Below are positions 10,640 through 21,377 of a stretch of 64,000 nt of DNA, one piece after another. The notes under the pieces were generated by a model. It made no database searches. It was not told the origin of the DNA and saw only the letters and a program-made list of their open reading frames with translations. The stretch spans positions 744,001 through 808,000 of the forward strand of contig NC_037314.1 in assembly GCF_000143535.2 (NCBI RefSeq), given 5' to 3'. The translations under genes and the position numbers were made by a program. This DNA is from Botrytis cinerea B05.10. Taxonomy: Eukaryota > Ascomycota > Leotiomycetes > Helotiales > Sclerotiniaceae. The stretch's first letter is position 1. The number at the start of each line of letters is the position of its first letter.

Positions 10640-11471
10640 ATGGCTCGTTTTGAAGATGTCGTGTTAAAACTCAGAACATGTATGAAAATTCTGCTTCCGC
10701 ACAAACTTATACGATGTACATCTGACTTATCATCTAATAGGGGCATTCCCTTCAGAAGAGAACAATGGAAGCGATGAAAAATTGCTCGCTAGCACAACCT
10801 CATCATCTGTGGCATCAATAGATGAAGAAGATTCCTCTTCATCCGAAGAAGAGACAAGGAATCAAACTCATCATAGAATCTTTTTCATCTCCAGCATCCT
10901 CGCCATCCTCGTCCTGGGAGCTGTGACTCTTACTACTCTTCTTGTAGACAGCCACAGTGGTGTTGTACCAAATACTCCCCCGCCTCCCTCTCAAGGCGGC
11001 TCCCAAGTGGTCGCCCACTGCGGTATCTCAGCGCATGAAGCTATGGAGCGAGGCTGCCTATGGGACATCATGTCATTCGGCTGGATTCACCCTCTCTGTT
11101 TCGACAAGGAAGAATCCGATCGTTGGGCGGCAAAGTACGGACCATTCGACTGGTACGTTGATGACGGACAGGCAGTAGATGAAAAGGAACAACCTGTCAA
11201 TGGAACCCTGACGCAGCCGTTGAGTTTGGATGAGATTCCTTTCGCACAATCGGTCTGGACAACTCAAGGGTACCATATCATGCATTGCTTGTATCTGTTA
11301 AAGATGGTCCATGTGGCGGCATTGAATAGTGATCCGGTAAGTAATGAGGCTGTGAACCTAGGGCACACGGATCATTGCGTAGGGTTAATTGGAAATACTG
11401 ATTTGATTGAGTACGATGCAATCACCACACCAGTGCGGTTGCTTTTTGTACAATGTGTTACCCTTCAATGA
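10640..11471 (+). CDS. UstYa-like (DUF3328) oxidase-type membrane protein
   Basis: Two exons, 10640-10679 and 10741-11471, 256 residues. The 61-nt intron runs GTATGA, CTGAC, TAATAG and is in phase 1 after 13 codons, as in the 4391-5341 gene. An acidic Ser/Glu-rich cytosolic tail precedes one membrane span near residues 50-70. Then come RGCLWDIMSFGWIH, KYGPFDWY, the first motif YHIMHC and the second HTDHCVGL, ending PVRLLFVQC. All family hallmarks are intact. It is closest in design to the 4391-5341 copy. It is on the plus strand, opposite to the other three copies. Role: probable oxidative tailoring of a peptide-derived metabolite in the secretory pathway; substrate unknown. Confidence 0.87.
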
Positions 11472-11973
11472 CGAGGAATATAAATTCGGCTGGAAAGTAA
11501 ATGTATTTAAAAAAAAAATTAGTTCCGAATGAAGTAGAACATCAGCAATGGGGTCAATTTAAAGTTGTTAGTAATCGTTATTCATCAACTTTTAATTAAC
11601 TACTCAAAATACTTAAAGTAGTAATAAGAATACTTAAGAACTCAAAATAGTGGATAATAGTTAAAACAAAAAAAGTCAAAGTATGAAAATTGTTGTTTAA
11701 AGATTGAATCAGTGATGAATTTTTGAAAATTAGGGGTGTTTTATGAGTCTAAATACTCGCTCGCTGGGGGGCGACTTGAAACTCAAACACATCGTAGATC
11801 TTGTCATTTGAACCACGGCAGTGTCAATTCATAGAGCCCTGATATTGTAGCGAACCAAACAGTATAATTAGATATTAATAAGTAGTAAAAGAAAGAAAGG
11901 GTATCTTCCTTCCCATCTTCCACAACGCCTGAAATTCAATCTCCTCCACGCGAGTAACACCAATACAACCATT
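11472..11973. other. Convergent A/T-rich spacer
   Basis: About 500 nt between two convergent 3' ends, with A-runs near 11510-11520 and direct AT-rich words. It probably holds both polyadenylation regions. No ORF of note. Confidence 0.6.
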
Positions 11974-13291
11974 CTAAAGTGCAGATCCATTAACCGTAGG
12001 TGTCAACTTCTCAGTAAATAAAGTCTTCCCCTTCACCATATTGACCACGAAGCTAGGGAGTTTCATTGATCCCATATGACCTGTGCCAGCCTTTTTGCCA
12101 ACTGGGACTGCCAGCATATCTATCGTAGGATTAGTATACTAGGATACTTGTGCTAATTTAGAGATAAGGGTAAGGGAGGGACGACTCACTTTTATCTGCG
12201 ACCTTGTAGCCTAATGGCTCGGAGTTCTTCAATATCAATGCAATGTTCTTCGCGACATGAGTGCTTTGTTTGTCGGTATTCACATATTGTGGACGTTCAA
12301 CAGCCGACACATCGCCCACGACCCACACATTCTCAGCGCCCTTCAATCTCAAGAACTGATCCACAATTGCAAAACCGGCGGGGTTGAGATATTTCTCTGG
12401 AATAAATGAGGAGTTTGGGGTGAGGCCCATGGTTGGAATGTACAAATCAGTAATGATTTTCTCGCCGTTCGATAATGTGATTTCGGTTTTTCCATCAGGT
12501 GTCTTTGCTGTGCCGGAAACCTTGGTGGATGTTTTGATCTTGACTTGGAGATTTCCAAGTTGTTTGGTGGCTGTTTTGGAGACACTTGCTGGAGTGCCTT
12601 CAAGTACAACGGGACCACTTGCAATCTGAGAATGGGAGTTAGTAACTAGGCTCGAATTGTGTGATTCATCTCCGTTCAACTACTCACCAGAGTGATCTCC
12701 TTCGAGGAACCATACGCAAAACCTAACTCGCCAGCCGTTTCGACACCTAATTGGGTATATGAGCATTGAGTTTCGTGGTTGATCATAGACGAAGAACATA
12801 CCTGTCGCTCCAGCTCCAGCTACATAGATGGAAGATGCATTCTTGACCTTAGCTTGCCATTCGTGTAATAAGTCAAGTGACTCTTGATACGAGCCCTTGC
12901 CCTTGAAAGGAGATTCTTCTTTGGGTCTTGAGCCTGTGGCGAGAATAAGAATATCATAATTCAAACTTGATCTCTCACTATCTCGCGAAACAACAACTGT
13001 TTTGTTCTCCACATCCAATCCCTCAGCGGTACCGACAACAAATTCGAATTTATCAGCCGTGTATTGCTTGAATCCTGTAGCTATGGATGAGAAAAGTTTC
13101 TCATCTGTAATTTCGCCAGGTACAATTGCTCGTGTGGCAGCAATATTCCAATACAGATGGGTGTTTGGTGAAACCAAGGTGATCTTGATGGCGAGTCCAG
13201 CTTTGGCTGATTGCTTTAGTATTCTATGGGCTGTACTGACTCCAGCATATGATCCTCCGAGGATGAGAATGTTCTTGGGATGGTTGGCCAT
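11974..13291 (-). CDS. FAD-dependent NAD(P)H oxidoreductase, AIF/AMID (FSP1)-like
   Basis: Four exons: 12802-13291, 12688-12746, 12190-12625 and 11974-12119, 376 residues. Introns are 55, 62 and 70 nt. The FAD-binding Rossmann motif ILILGGSYAG lies at residues 8-17. The pyridine-nucleotide motif SIYVAGAGATG is completed across the first splice into VETAGELG, and VWVVGDVSA is the second FAD-contact motif. The C-terminus HMGSMKLPSF is typical of the fungal AIF-like group. These flavoproteins use NAD(P)H to reduce quinones or similar acceptors and are linked to oxidative stress and cell death. The ATG at 13291 is chosen because the frame upstream has no ATG. It may be a housekeeping neighbour rather than part of the DUF3328 cluster. 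Confidence 0.88.
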
Positions 13292-15357
13292 TGTCTCGTG
13301 ACGTGATAGTCTTCTCAATTGGTTTCAAATGGCAGAAAGCAAAAACTAATTTGTATGATGGTAGAAAAGAAGAAAGGAGAAGATGTTCAATATTGAGAGT
13401 GCAACCATGGAAGTATTATAATATTGAATAGAATTGATCAGCCAGGATCTGAAACTCTATGCTTTTCTCATATTCACTCTAGGGTCAAAAGAACAGAGCT
13501 TTGTAAGTTAGTTTTTGGATTTTGATATATTGAAAATGTCTGTGGACCAGCCGCAGGTGAACAACCAATGAAAAGCCTTAGCGCCGCGGATCCGAGCCCA
13601 TCGGAGAATTCAGCGCTTTGCATAAAACCACCCTATCTTAAATTAAAGCTCTCTAGCTGACCGCCAATTGTTAAGCATCTTATTAATTTTGAACTTTTGC
13701 TTATTTCGGATGAATAATTCGATGATTCATCATCCCATTCCAGATACCATCTGGTCGCCAGGATGTCGGAAATGGGCTGGCTGTCCCTGTTAACAATCTG
13801 TAGCTCAACAGGCATTTTCTGCTTATCACAATCCAAAAAGCTTACACAGATAGAGCACTTATTGCAGTGCGCAGGAAGGGAAGTTCACGGCTGTCAAACT
13901 CCATCTGAAACGCGATTGCTCGGGTTTGCGATGGAGCGAAGAAACAAACGCGGGACGAGATGCATAATCGTAGCCATGTGTGCTGCTCGCTCGGACGTTC
14001 GAAGTTTCAAGCGTCACGTGCTTTGATGTACACGTAGTCGGACGATCTGCATTGAACTTGTCTGTCTAGCTAATGCCGTCCATTTTGTTGATCTAAAGAG
14101 AGGGGGGGCTACACCGTATAGCAGATATCCCGCTGTGAGGTAGGAGTCAAGCTACAAGCTAAAGCACGTGCTAAGTGTGTCGCTCACGAACGGATGCATA
14201 TCATCGCCAGGTGTCCGCTCTGGATTGCTTCGCGAGATAAGATAAGAACTCAAATTTAAATCACTCGCTCTCGAAACTTCAAAAAGAAATATCTGGCCAT
14301 CTCCGGACAGGAAGTAAGATGGTGGCTCGACTCGAAAGCCTAGCTCAGTAAATCCTAGAAGTCGTTCAACCAATCAATACGAGATAGCCACTACAAGCAT
14401 ATCTGAGTAGTTCTACCTATCTTCGTTTTGCTTTTGTTTCCTCTCAAATGCAGTCAGTACCTTGGAACTGTGGAGTGGCCACCAACTCCTCCAAGATGCT
14501 ATTTTGGCCCAGTTCTTAAGTCAAGCAAGCTTTCTGCATGTCCATGTCCTGTGCTGCAGATGCTTTAGTTGCTATCTATGTATTGATATATCAGAAATTC
14601 TGCCAGTATTGAATACAATTTTGCAACTTGGTCAAGCTGTAGGATAGCCAGAATTTTTGCGGAAAGCTCATGGTGAAGTGGTTGTCAATATTTGGCGACT
14701 ATGCAATTTCCTGATTCTCCAAATCATGTTGCTTTGCTTCTGCTCTATTCTTCTCTTGCCATTCTGAGGGAGCACGTGGGGGGAATTATTGAGATTCAAA
14801 TCCAACCCTGATTTATCACTGTCTCCATGATCTTGACTTCCTTTTCGATCTTATCTGAATTGAAATATCTTTTTATCTACTAGGTCACACTGCTTAGTTG
14901 GGTTTTATGTTGGCAGTTTCCTTATTCTTCATCACTATGAACTCGAATTGCCCCTTCCTTGACGAGAACAAGGTTTTCGATGTTCGAAAATACAGGCGAA
15001 GTTTGAGAATCTTTTGATTTTTGATTTCACTGGAAGTATCAAACAATACTCTTAGAAAAACTTTCAAGATTCGTGGAATGTCATACCCAATCTTCTTCCG
15101 CTATCAAACTCTTCCTTCCTCATACTGCTAAGTGGTGAAGAGGTCTACACTCCTTCCTCATGAATTTTTTTCGTAGCACAATGATATATTTAATCCTTCA
15201 CTCTTTCAAACAAAGCCTCTTTTCAAAACAAACACAATTCTAAAAATCTCATATACATAATCTAAAAACCAATTCCAACATTTTCAACACTCAATTTGGG
15301 CATATTTTTACTCAACCAAACATTATTTTTCAAACTTTCTCTCCTTTTTTATCCATC
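13292..15357. other. Divergent 2-kb spacer
   Basis: A long spacer between the FAD oxidoreductase start and an orphan ORF. A 73-codon minus-strand frame at 14152-14373 starts with a non-ATG codon and has no recognisable motif. The last 150 nt before 15358 are C/A/T-rich with few G, like a fungal 5' leader. Confidence 0.55.
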
Positions 15358-16308
15358 ATGGCCAACGAAAACTTCACGGAAAGTTCTTCTCGTTCGACTA
15401 ACATCATGCGAGACTGTGTCAATCCCAGAACTTCAGATAACACTGAGCAAATTACATTTTCTAACAGATTCCAAAGAGCGGGTCGAGAGTGCAATAGAAC
15501 AGTCTCAAAATATGGGAAAAATCATCGTGCTAAGGATTTTCGTGGGAAAAGCAACAGACCCTCAAAATTCCGATGGGAATGGGACCTCGAAAGGTCTGCA
15601 TACAAATCTGAAGAACTGCCAACCTTCGTAGCTTCTCGCACAGATCGTCATTACAAAATCAAGTCCAGAGCAGCCCCAGACCTGCATTGGCAGGCATTCA
15701 AGAGAGAAGACCGCGTTCCCTTACCGCCCAATTGGAAAACAAATTATCCTCAGTACACTTGTGAAGCGGGAGCATCACCACGCCACAGAAACTCTTACAC
15801 TGGAGCATCGTCCAGGCCGCCACGCACATCTTTATTGAATACACAGAATTTGCTGAAGGTCAGACTTCAATCTAAGTGGAAAGGTCACACAATCACGGCC
15901 CACCCGTTTGATTGGGAAGAATTCAAGGCGAATGAAAAGGATGGCCACAGAAAGCTCACACGCGCCATCAACTTCGTTAAGTATTGGGATCAATATGTTA
16001 AAGATAACCCAGGATATCTTAAGGACATGGATCAAATTTGTGAAAGCTGGTTTGCCTCTCCATGTGCCGGCGATAATCCATACCGCGCGAAGGCTACGGT
16101 GGGAGACGCAAGACTACAAGTTTACTCATCTAGGCATCGGCAATTGCAAATGGAGGAAGAGAAGAAAAGGCAGCATATACAGAGAACAAAAGAGAGACAA
16201 GAAAAATATGAGAAATTATCAATGGTTGAGGATCAGATTGAAGGACTGACTCTTAGAGTCGGTCGACGTCAGTTTTCCTGCAACACTTCCCCGTCATCGA
16301 ATCTCTGA
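15358..16308 (+). CDS. Hypothetical basic protein with C-terminal coiled coil
   Basis: An uninterrupted frame of 316 residues from the ATG at 15358, preceded by a C/T-rich leader and an ATC-ATG context. I do not recognise a family. The sequence is rich in Arg, Lys, Ser and aromatic residues. The middle part has WDLERSAYKSEELP and HPFDWEEFKANEKDG. The C-terminal 60 residues (RQLQMEEEKKRQHIQRTKERQ and following) should form a charged helix or coiled coil. There is no signal peptide or membrane span, so it is probably nuclear or cytosolic. Length and composition argue for a real gene, but it may be lineage-specific. Confidence 0.6.
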   Translation: MANENFTESSSRSTNIMRDCVNPRTSDNTEQITFSNRFQRAGRECNRTVSKYGKNHRAKDFRGKSNRPSKFRWEWDLERSAYKSEELPTFVASRTDRHYKIKSRAAPDLHWQAFKREDRVPLPPNWKTNYPQYTCEAGASPRHRNSYTGASSRPPRTSLLNTQNLLKVRLQSKWKGHTITAHPFDWEEFKANEKDGHRKLTRAINFVKYWDQYVKDNPGYLKDMDQICESWFASPCAGDNPYRAKATVGDARLQVYSSRHRQLQMEEEKKRQHIQRTKERQEKYEKLSMVEDQIEGLTLRVGRRQFSCNTSPSSNL

Positions 16309-17354
16309 TAGCCTCCCTCCACAATTGCGCATATTGAAGAAGCATATGGGTACTCGTGATGAAGTCGGGACGGTTCTAAGAATAGACGGAATTGGTACAA
16401 TTGCATTCATCTGCCGTAGGAAAGCGAGTTAACAAATGGTTCATACATTTGGTGTTTATGTTTTGTTGGATCAGCGTTGAAATATATGATTGCATGGATG
16501 GAAACGGCACAGGAGTTGGGCTTTATGTCTTCTAATAGTGACGGTTAGAGAAAGGGTGGCGATTACTATGTTTCATTACCGGAGCATTGTATGTGCCATC
16601 GTACTAGTATGTCCTAGCGTGTATGCATACTCCCTCCAGCGTTTGTAACTATTATGAATAGTAAAAAATTCCACATAAAACAATGAATCTGTGCCATTCA
16701 ATGCCAATGCGTCTTGAATCACCCGCATGTCAAGGATCCTGTGATAACAGCTCGGATGCGACAACTGATGGAAAGCCAATCCCTCACAACTTCACGTAAT
16801 TTTTATGAAAATTCATACATAGACGGAATTCCGTACTTGCTTATGTGTCCCGTAGATGTGATAGAGACTCTAGATGAGTTTTCATCCCAGAGATCAGAAA
16901 GTTATGGAACAGAGAAACATTTTTATATACTAGGCTAGCTAACTTAAGGGGTAGAACACCGAGTTCGCTTGTATGAACTTAAGCTCCACCCAATAGATAA
17001 TCCATTAGACCTGCTTTCCAAAAAAAAAAAAAAAAAAAAAAAAAAGGAACAAAAGCGTGCGTTGAACATGTATAGCATATACTTATCCTGAGACAACTAT
17101 GGGCGTAACCATCGTACCGGTAGCAACTCACATTTTCTACGACATTAAAAAATGGAGAGCAATCGTCAAAATCTCCGGGAATGTCACTCCTCACCTCCAC
17201 ATTACCTCGGAAACCACACATGCCAATTTCACATTCCACGCCTTAAACATACATCTTCCAAATCCCCTAGTACTATTACCACAGCAGTACTGTACTAAGT
17301 ATTGTATCGTTTTGATATCATATCACATCATCAATCAATTACACATTAGTAACC
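16309..17354. other. Spacer with poly(A) tract
   Basis: About 1 kb without a supported gene. A 26-nt A-run lies at 17020-17045. The last 100 nt before 17355 are C/A-rich with several ATCAT words, like a 5' leader. Confidence 0.5.
17020..17045 (+). repeat. Poly(A) homopolymer
   Basis: 26 consecutive A. No flanking duplication or ORF was noticed that would mark it as a retroelement tail. Confidence 0.95.
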
Positions 17355-17689
17355 ATGCGTTCGACCAATGTTATTTTCGCACTTTTTTCCCTCTCTTCTA
17401 CGATCTCTGCTCTTGCGGCTCCAAGATCGTCAGCTCTCGATGTGGGATCAAATGTGTTGGAGAAAGATTGCCAATGTTCTGCTATGGGGTCTATGTTACT
17501 CCTCCTACATACCTCTAGATAAGGAGGGTTACGCTAATGCATCCAGCCGTCTGCCATAAGGCATCCCATATCAATTGCTGCAATGGATTCTCCTGCGAAA
17601 TGATGGATAATCCCAACGGAGATTATGGGGTTTGTCGCGCTTCGAATGATCGTAAGAAGGATGAGAAATGCATGTGTCTCCATGTCTGA
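17355..17689 (+). pseudogene. Small secreted cysteine-rich protein gene, reading frames broken
   Basis: The ATG at 17355 begins a clear signal peptide (about 22 residues ending ISALAA) and a short mature part with KDCQC, then a stop at about 17518. A different frame from about 17519 to 17689 reads VCHKASHINCCNGFSC, then further Cys ending KCMCLHV and a stop. This is the CC-centred spacing of knottin-like or small secreted cysteine-rich proteins. An intron ending CTCTAG at 17518 could join the two, but the in-phase donors (GTGGGA at 17442, GTGTTG at 17454) are poor and would remove KDCQC. So this is either an unusual splice or a frameshifted relic. Such proteins are often apoplastic effectors or antimicrobials; the role here is unknown. 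Confidence 0.4.
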
Positions 17690-18201
17690 TTCTAACGAAA
17701 ATCTTGAAATCACTTCCTCGAAGAAAATCGCTACGTCGAAGGAGAAGAAGAATGAATTGATGACTGAAAACTGCGCACCACAAAAACCCACCGGGTGTCC
17801 ACCTTTTGGATTTAAAAATCCTCTCTTCTCCTCACGCAGTAGTAAGAGTGACAAGAAAAAGGTCCATGCAATAAAGATCAACATGATAGCTGCTGCGGAG
17901 GTCAAAGATGCACAGGTATGTCGGAATCTGGTATGTCATATTGCATGACACCCGACGATCAGGAAGAGGAGCACTCTCATCTATACGCATTGAAAGGGAT
18001 GTTCCATGGGTTTGTTGAGGAAATCGAGAAGAAATACTGTTTACCACAGGGAGGTAAGTGACCCTTATCTTCCTATCTTTGTAAGATGGAAATGCTGATC
18101 TGGGAGTAGAATCATGTATGATGCAACATGACAAATGCTGTCATGGATTGATGTGTAATTCTGGAGAATGTATGGCCGGCAATGACGAATTGAAGCTTTG
18201 A
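17661..18201 (+). CDS. Cysteine-rich, knottin-like protein (3' exons well supported)
   Basis: Exons 17661-17915, 17963-18053 and 18110-18201. The introns (47 and 56 nt) have GTATGT and GTAAGT donors, TGAC-type branch sites and CAG/TAG ends, and phases fit exactly. After splicing the C-terminus shows Cys spacing C-x6-C-x6-CC-x4-C-x4-C, the classic inhibitor-cystine-knot pattern, within about 30 residues. The upstream exon is Lys/Ser-rich with a separate NCAPQKPTGC segment. The start is uncertain: no signal peptide follows the ATG at 17661, so the true 5' end is probably the signal-peptide exon at 17355 in another frame. I could not find a splice that joins the frames. Read the whole of 17355-18201 as one locus with two Cys-rich modules. 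Confidence 0.4.
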
Positions 18202-18794
18202 TAAGAAGGGTCTGAGTAGAATGCCAATGATTTTGAATGTGTTGGAGGCTGTTTTGTTGCTTTGTTGGAATAGGAGGAAAATTAGTTTATTTTTGTTTTG
18301 AACAGGAAAGATGAAGTAGGGAAATTGATTGATTAATTACAGAACTTTGTGAGCCAAATTTGCGACCTGAAAAATTGGGAAGTAATTTGCGAACCCACTC
18401 ACAAAGGCTCTTATCAAGTGATTTTTCCTTGCGAAAGGTGCCTAGAGCCCCCTTGTTTATTTGAATTTACAACCGAGTCTGATTATCCTCCACCAAGGGG
18501 ATAAGGAATCCGTGAATTGCATATTTGCCATAAATCTTGTGGACGATGATGGTTTTATCGACAGTCCCCCTAACCTCAAGATCTCAGTTCGCAAAATACG
18601 CAATATTCATCTGGGGCGATGGAAAAGCAATTCCAAAGATTCATGGTAGCCATGAAAATGAATGGTATATACCGCAAATTGCCGTTGTTCATTTCCCATC
18701 TCTTGTTTTGGTGTCAAAACTGTTGAACAGCAACTTTCTATGAAGTTAACCGCATCTCCAATCATACAAGTCCCATATTAACCTTGAATAACGA
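18202..18794. other. Convergent spacer
   Basis: About 590 nt between the cysteine-rich locus and the 3' end of the Zn2Cys6 gene. Nothing beyond probable 3' untranslated sequence is seen. Confidence 0.6.
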
Positions 18795-20267
18795 TCAAGG
18801 AACCCATCCAATTTCTTCAATAGGCCCTCTAATCCACAACCGATGTTCATCATCCAATAAACCCCAAATCTGAGCAATTAAATATTCCGACCAACCTTTC
18901 ATCCACCAATGTGAATCCAGATACTTCAACAACACGACAAAATATGCATAGATTGTGAGAGCCCCCGCAGTCCTTTGTCGTAGAAGTACTAAATAATGAT
19001 CGTGTACTCGATACGGCCATATGAACATATCAGTTGGCTCGAAATTATGAAGGTCCCTATTTACGAGAACGACGAAAGACTTTTGGAGCTCATCTATGCT
19101 TTGGGTGTATGCTTCTAAATCATGTGGATCGGTCGTTGACTGTGACAGAAATTTGGCTAGATTGATGAGATCTTCGTTTGGAGGAGTAATCTGATCATTC
19201 CTCAATCTATCACGTCTTCCTCCAGCCCTAAACATGGGACTTAAGCTTCCATGGTGAGCTAAATCTGGAGCATGGTCTGACAAAGCTCTGGCTCCTCTCA
19301 AAAGAGAAACCCAATCCGACACATCATTTTCGCCGACAATCAAAAGATCCAAAGGTTTTCGAGGACGTGCTATCGAGTATACTAAGGTAAGGGAGGTAAA
19401 TACATATAAGGGAGTACAATTTTCATCGTTGACGTCACTCATCATGGGAATTGCGACAGCCAATGCCTTTTGATGATGAAAAGTAGCTCTCGAGACATAA
19501 AGATCTCTTTTCTCTGGCCTGTAATAAGCAATATGAAGGGCCGAAAGTGCCATAAGACCTCGCATCAAAAACTCATGAGAGTATGAAAGTTGCGGAACGT
19601 TGACTCGCCATAATGTCGCCAAAGACGGATTCGAAGCCAAAGTCGCGGACGTAGACGTTGCGTAATGATGGAGTAGTTCCATGTCAAGAAGAGTAAAGCT
19701 TGGTGCTTGACTGTCGAGCATGGAAATGGAAGGTAATGGCATTTGGTGGGTAGAACTCGATGACCCAGTCGTACTCATAGGGCTAAACGTATTCATGGGA
19801 GTGCCGGCGCTATTAAAGCTAGGACTAGGCGACGGGGCCGATGCAGCAGGTGTGACTGCCGCGCTGGTGACCATAATATCGCATTGTACGGAATGCCTGA
19901 TGCAATTGTTGCCTACGTGATTGTTAGAATTCGAAAGGATCATTCATTATGCGCTTAATATTCAGGATTGCAATCCAACCCTAAGAAATGCTAAGTTTTG
20001 ACTCCATCTTGAAGATATAATCAATTCAGGCATGATAGTTCAACATGTCTTTAAAGATTCAAGAACGGACTGCAATCCAGACCACTAAACGAAATATCTC
20101 GAGTGGCTTACATGACGGCTTATTTTCATCGCACTAAAATAGAGATCATTAACCATGCATTCCCCATACAAAGAAAACATTAGTAGCCTTACCTTAATTT
20201 TCCTAGACTTGCAAACGCGACAACCAGTCCGGACTTTTCGATGCGGTTTACGAGATGTTCCTTGCAT
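18795..20267 (-). CDS. Zn2Cys6 transcription factor (UPC2-like architecture)
   Basis: Three exons: 20193-20267, 20112-20133 and 18795-19912, 404 residues. Introns are 59 and 199 nt. The binuclear zinc cluster is assembled only by splicing: C-x2-C-x6-C-x6-C-x2-C-x6-C starting at residue 16, with the third Cys at the start of the 22-nt exon and the fifth in exon 3. A Pro/Ser-rich linker follows. Then comes a regulatory domain with MELLHHYATST and FLMRGLMALSALHIAYY, typical of the fungal UPC2-like (DUF3468) group. It should be a nuclear DNA-binding regulator. It is divergent from an RTA1-type transporter, and UPC2/RTA-like pairs can be linked in sterol or drug response; regulation of the neighbour is inferred. 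Confidence 0.9.
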
Positions 20268-20396
20268 GATCCAATTTTCACGATATCTTATCTTATCGCG
20301 CTTGCAGGACCCGTGGAATAGCCAGAGGGACGAGAGAAGCCCGAAAACGACGATGGAAGAATATTCCGTATACCGAAGCCTTATGAGCCTTTTGTC

Positions 20397-20447
20397 AGCT
20401 ATCAGCGGCCCCTATCAGCTACCAGCTACCAGCTATCAGCTATTTTA
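20397..20447 (+). repeat. CAGCTAYC short tandem repeat
   Basis: About six imperfect copies of a 7-8 nt word (CAGCTATC/CAGCTACC) lie about 130 nt upstream of the Zn2Cys6 start. The AGCT core is palindromic. Confidence 0.75.
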
Positions 20448-20587
20448 AGATGCACAATAAAGTTAAGGCTGGAATATCAAGGTAGCCAGTGATTGATAGG
20501 CCGAAAGGAAGTTTCCGTGGAGCCAAGATCAGATTCTGCGCGTTGCTGGGCTATGGTTTTGATGGAATGAGGTTGTGAGATTGAAGG

Positions 20588-20650
20588 CGAAGTCGTATGC
20601 GAGAAGTGCGAGAAGTGTACGAGTGCGAGTGCGACGTGCGAGATGCGACC
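20588..20650 (+). repeat. GTGCGAG-type imperfect repeat
   Basis: Roughly seven imperfect copies of GCGAG with AAGT or T spacers (GCGAGAAGT, GTGCGAG). A related block lies at 21024-21090. Confidence 0.7.
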
Positions 20651-21023
20651 GGCTCAAGCTAGCAAGGAATCTATTAAGCGATCCAATCAGACAATCCTTC
20701 TTGGATTCTACTTCCAATCAAATTTCGTATCACGGCGATGCCGGTGATCAGCTTATTGATTGCGAAGATTCCAGACTCGGTGAAGAGAACTGACCAAAAC
20801 TAAATGTTTGTACTCAATCCACGAAACTGTACTATCAGTCAACGATTCTTTGAAAACATCAGAAGACGCAATGAGCAAACCAAACCAAAACTCAAAGTAT
20901 CTTTCTCCCAAAAATCACGTTTTTAGCTACTCTTTCCAATCTTGATATGTTCATGCTTTTCACTTGAGGCAGGGAATTGAAGACTTTGCCAAGATGTACT
21001 TGCCCACTATCAAGCTCCGCCCT

Positions 21024-21090
21024 GCTCGCATAGAATGCGAGCCCCTCCGAATGTGGGAATGCGAGAATGCGAGAATGCGAGAAGCGAGGT
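21024..21090 (+). repeat. GAATGCGAG imperfect repeat
   Basis: Four near-identical copies of GAATGCGAG plus degenerate ones. The core GCGAG matches the 20588-20650 block. Confidence 0.75.
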
Positions 21091-21377
21091 ACGAACACGC
21101 GTATGCGCCTCCAATCAAAAGCTTCTTGGTACGATGCTGCACCTTTTCATTTAGTTTACGCTTTTTCCAGAATCACTTATTATACAGCTCTGTTCCTGTA
21201 TTCACAATGAAGTTTTCTCCTCATCCCATTCCGATCCACAAACCTCTTCCTTTCCTCTAAAGAGACGCAGACCTTTCGAATTCTCGACTTCCGATATTAA
21301 TCTACTCCCCGTCTCCTGAGCTTCAAATCCGTATTTAAAAATTAGGCGAACGTGATACACTCATCACACCAATCATC

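Larger units (their letters stand above)
20268..21377. promoter_or_regulatory. Divergent promoter, Zn2Cys6 factor / RTA1-like transporter
   Basis: 1.1 kb shared upstream region with three blocks of short direct repeats (listed separately) around 20397-20447, 20588-20650 and 21024-21090. The last 80 nt before 21378 are pyrimidine-rich, as in an ascomycete 5' leader. Confidence 0.5.

Noticed and set aside
14152..14373. 73-codon minus-strand frame
   Set aside because: Non-ATG start, no motif, sits in an intergenic spacer.
17020..17045. Poly(A) tract as a possible retroelement tail
   Set aside because: No reverse-transcriptase remnant or target-site duplication was seen nearby.
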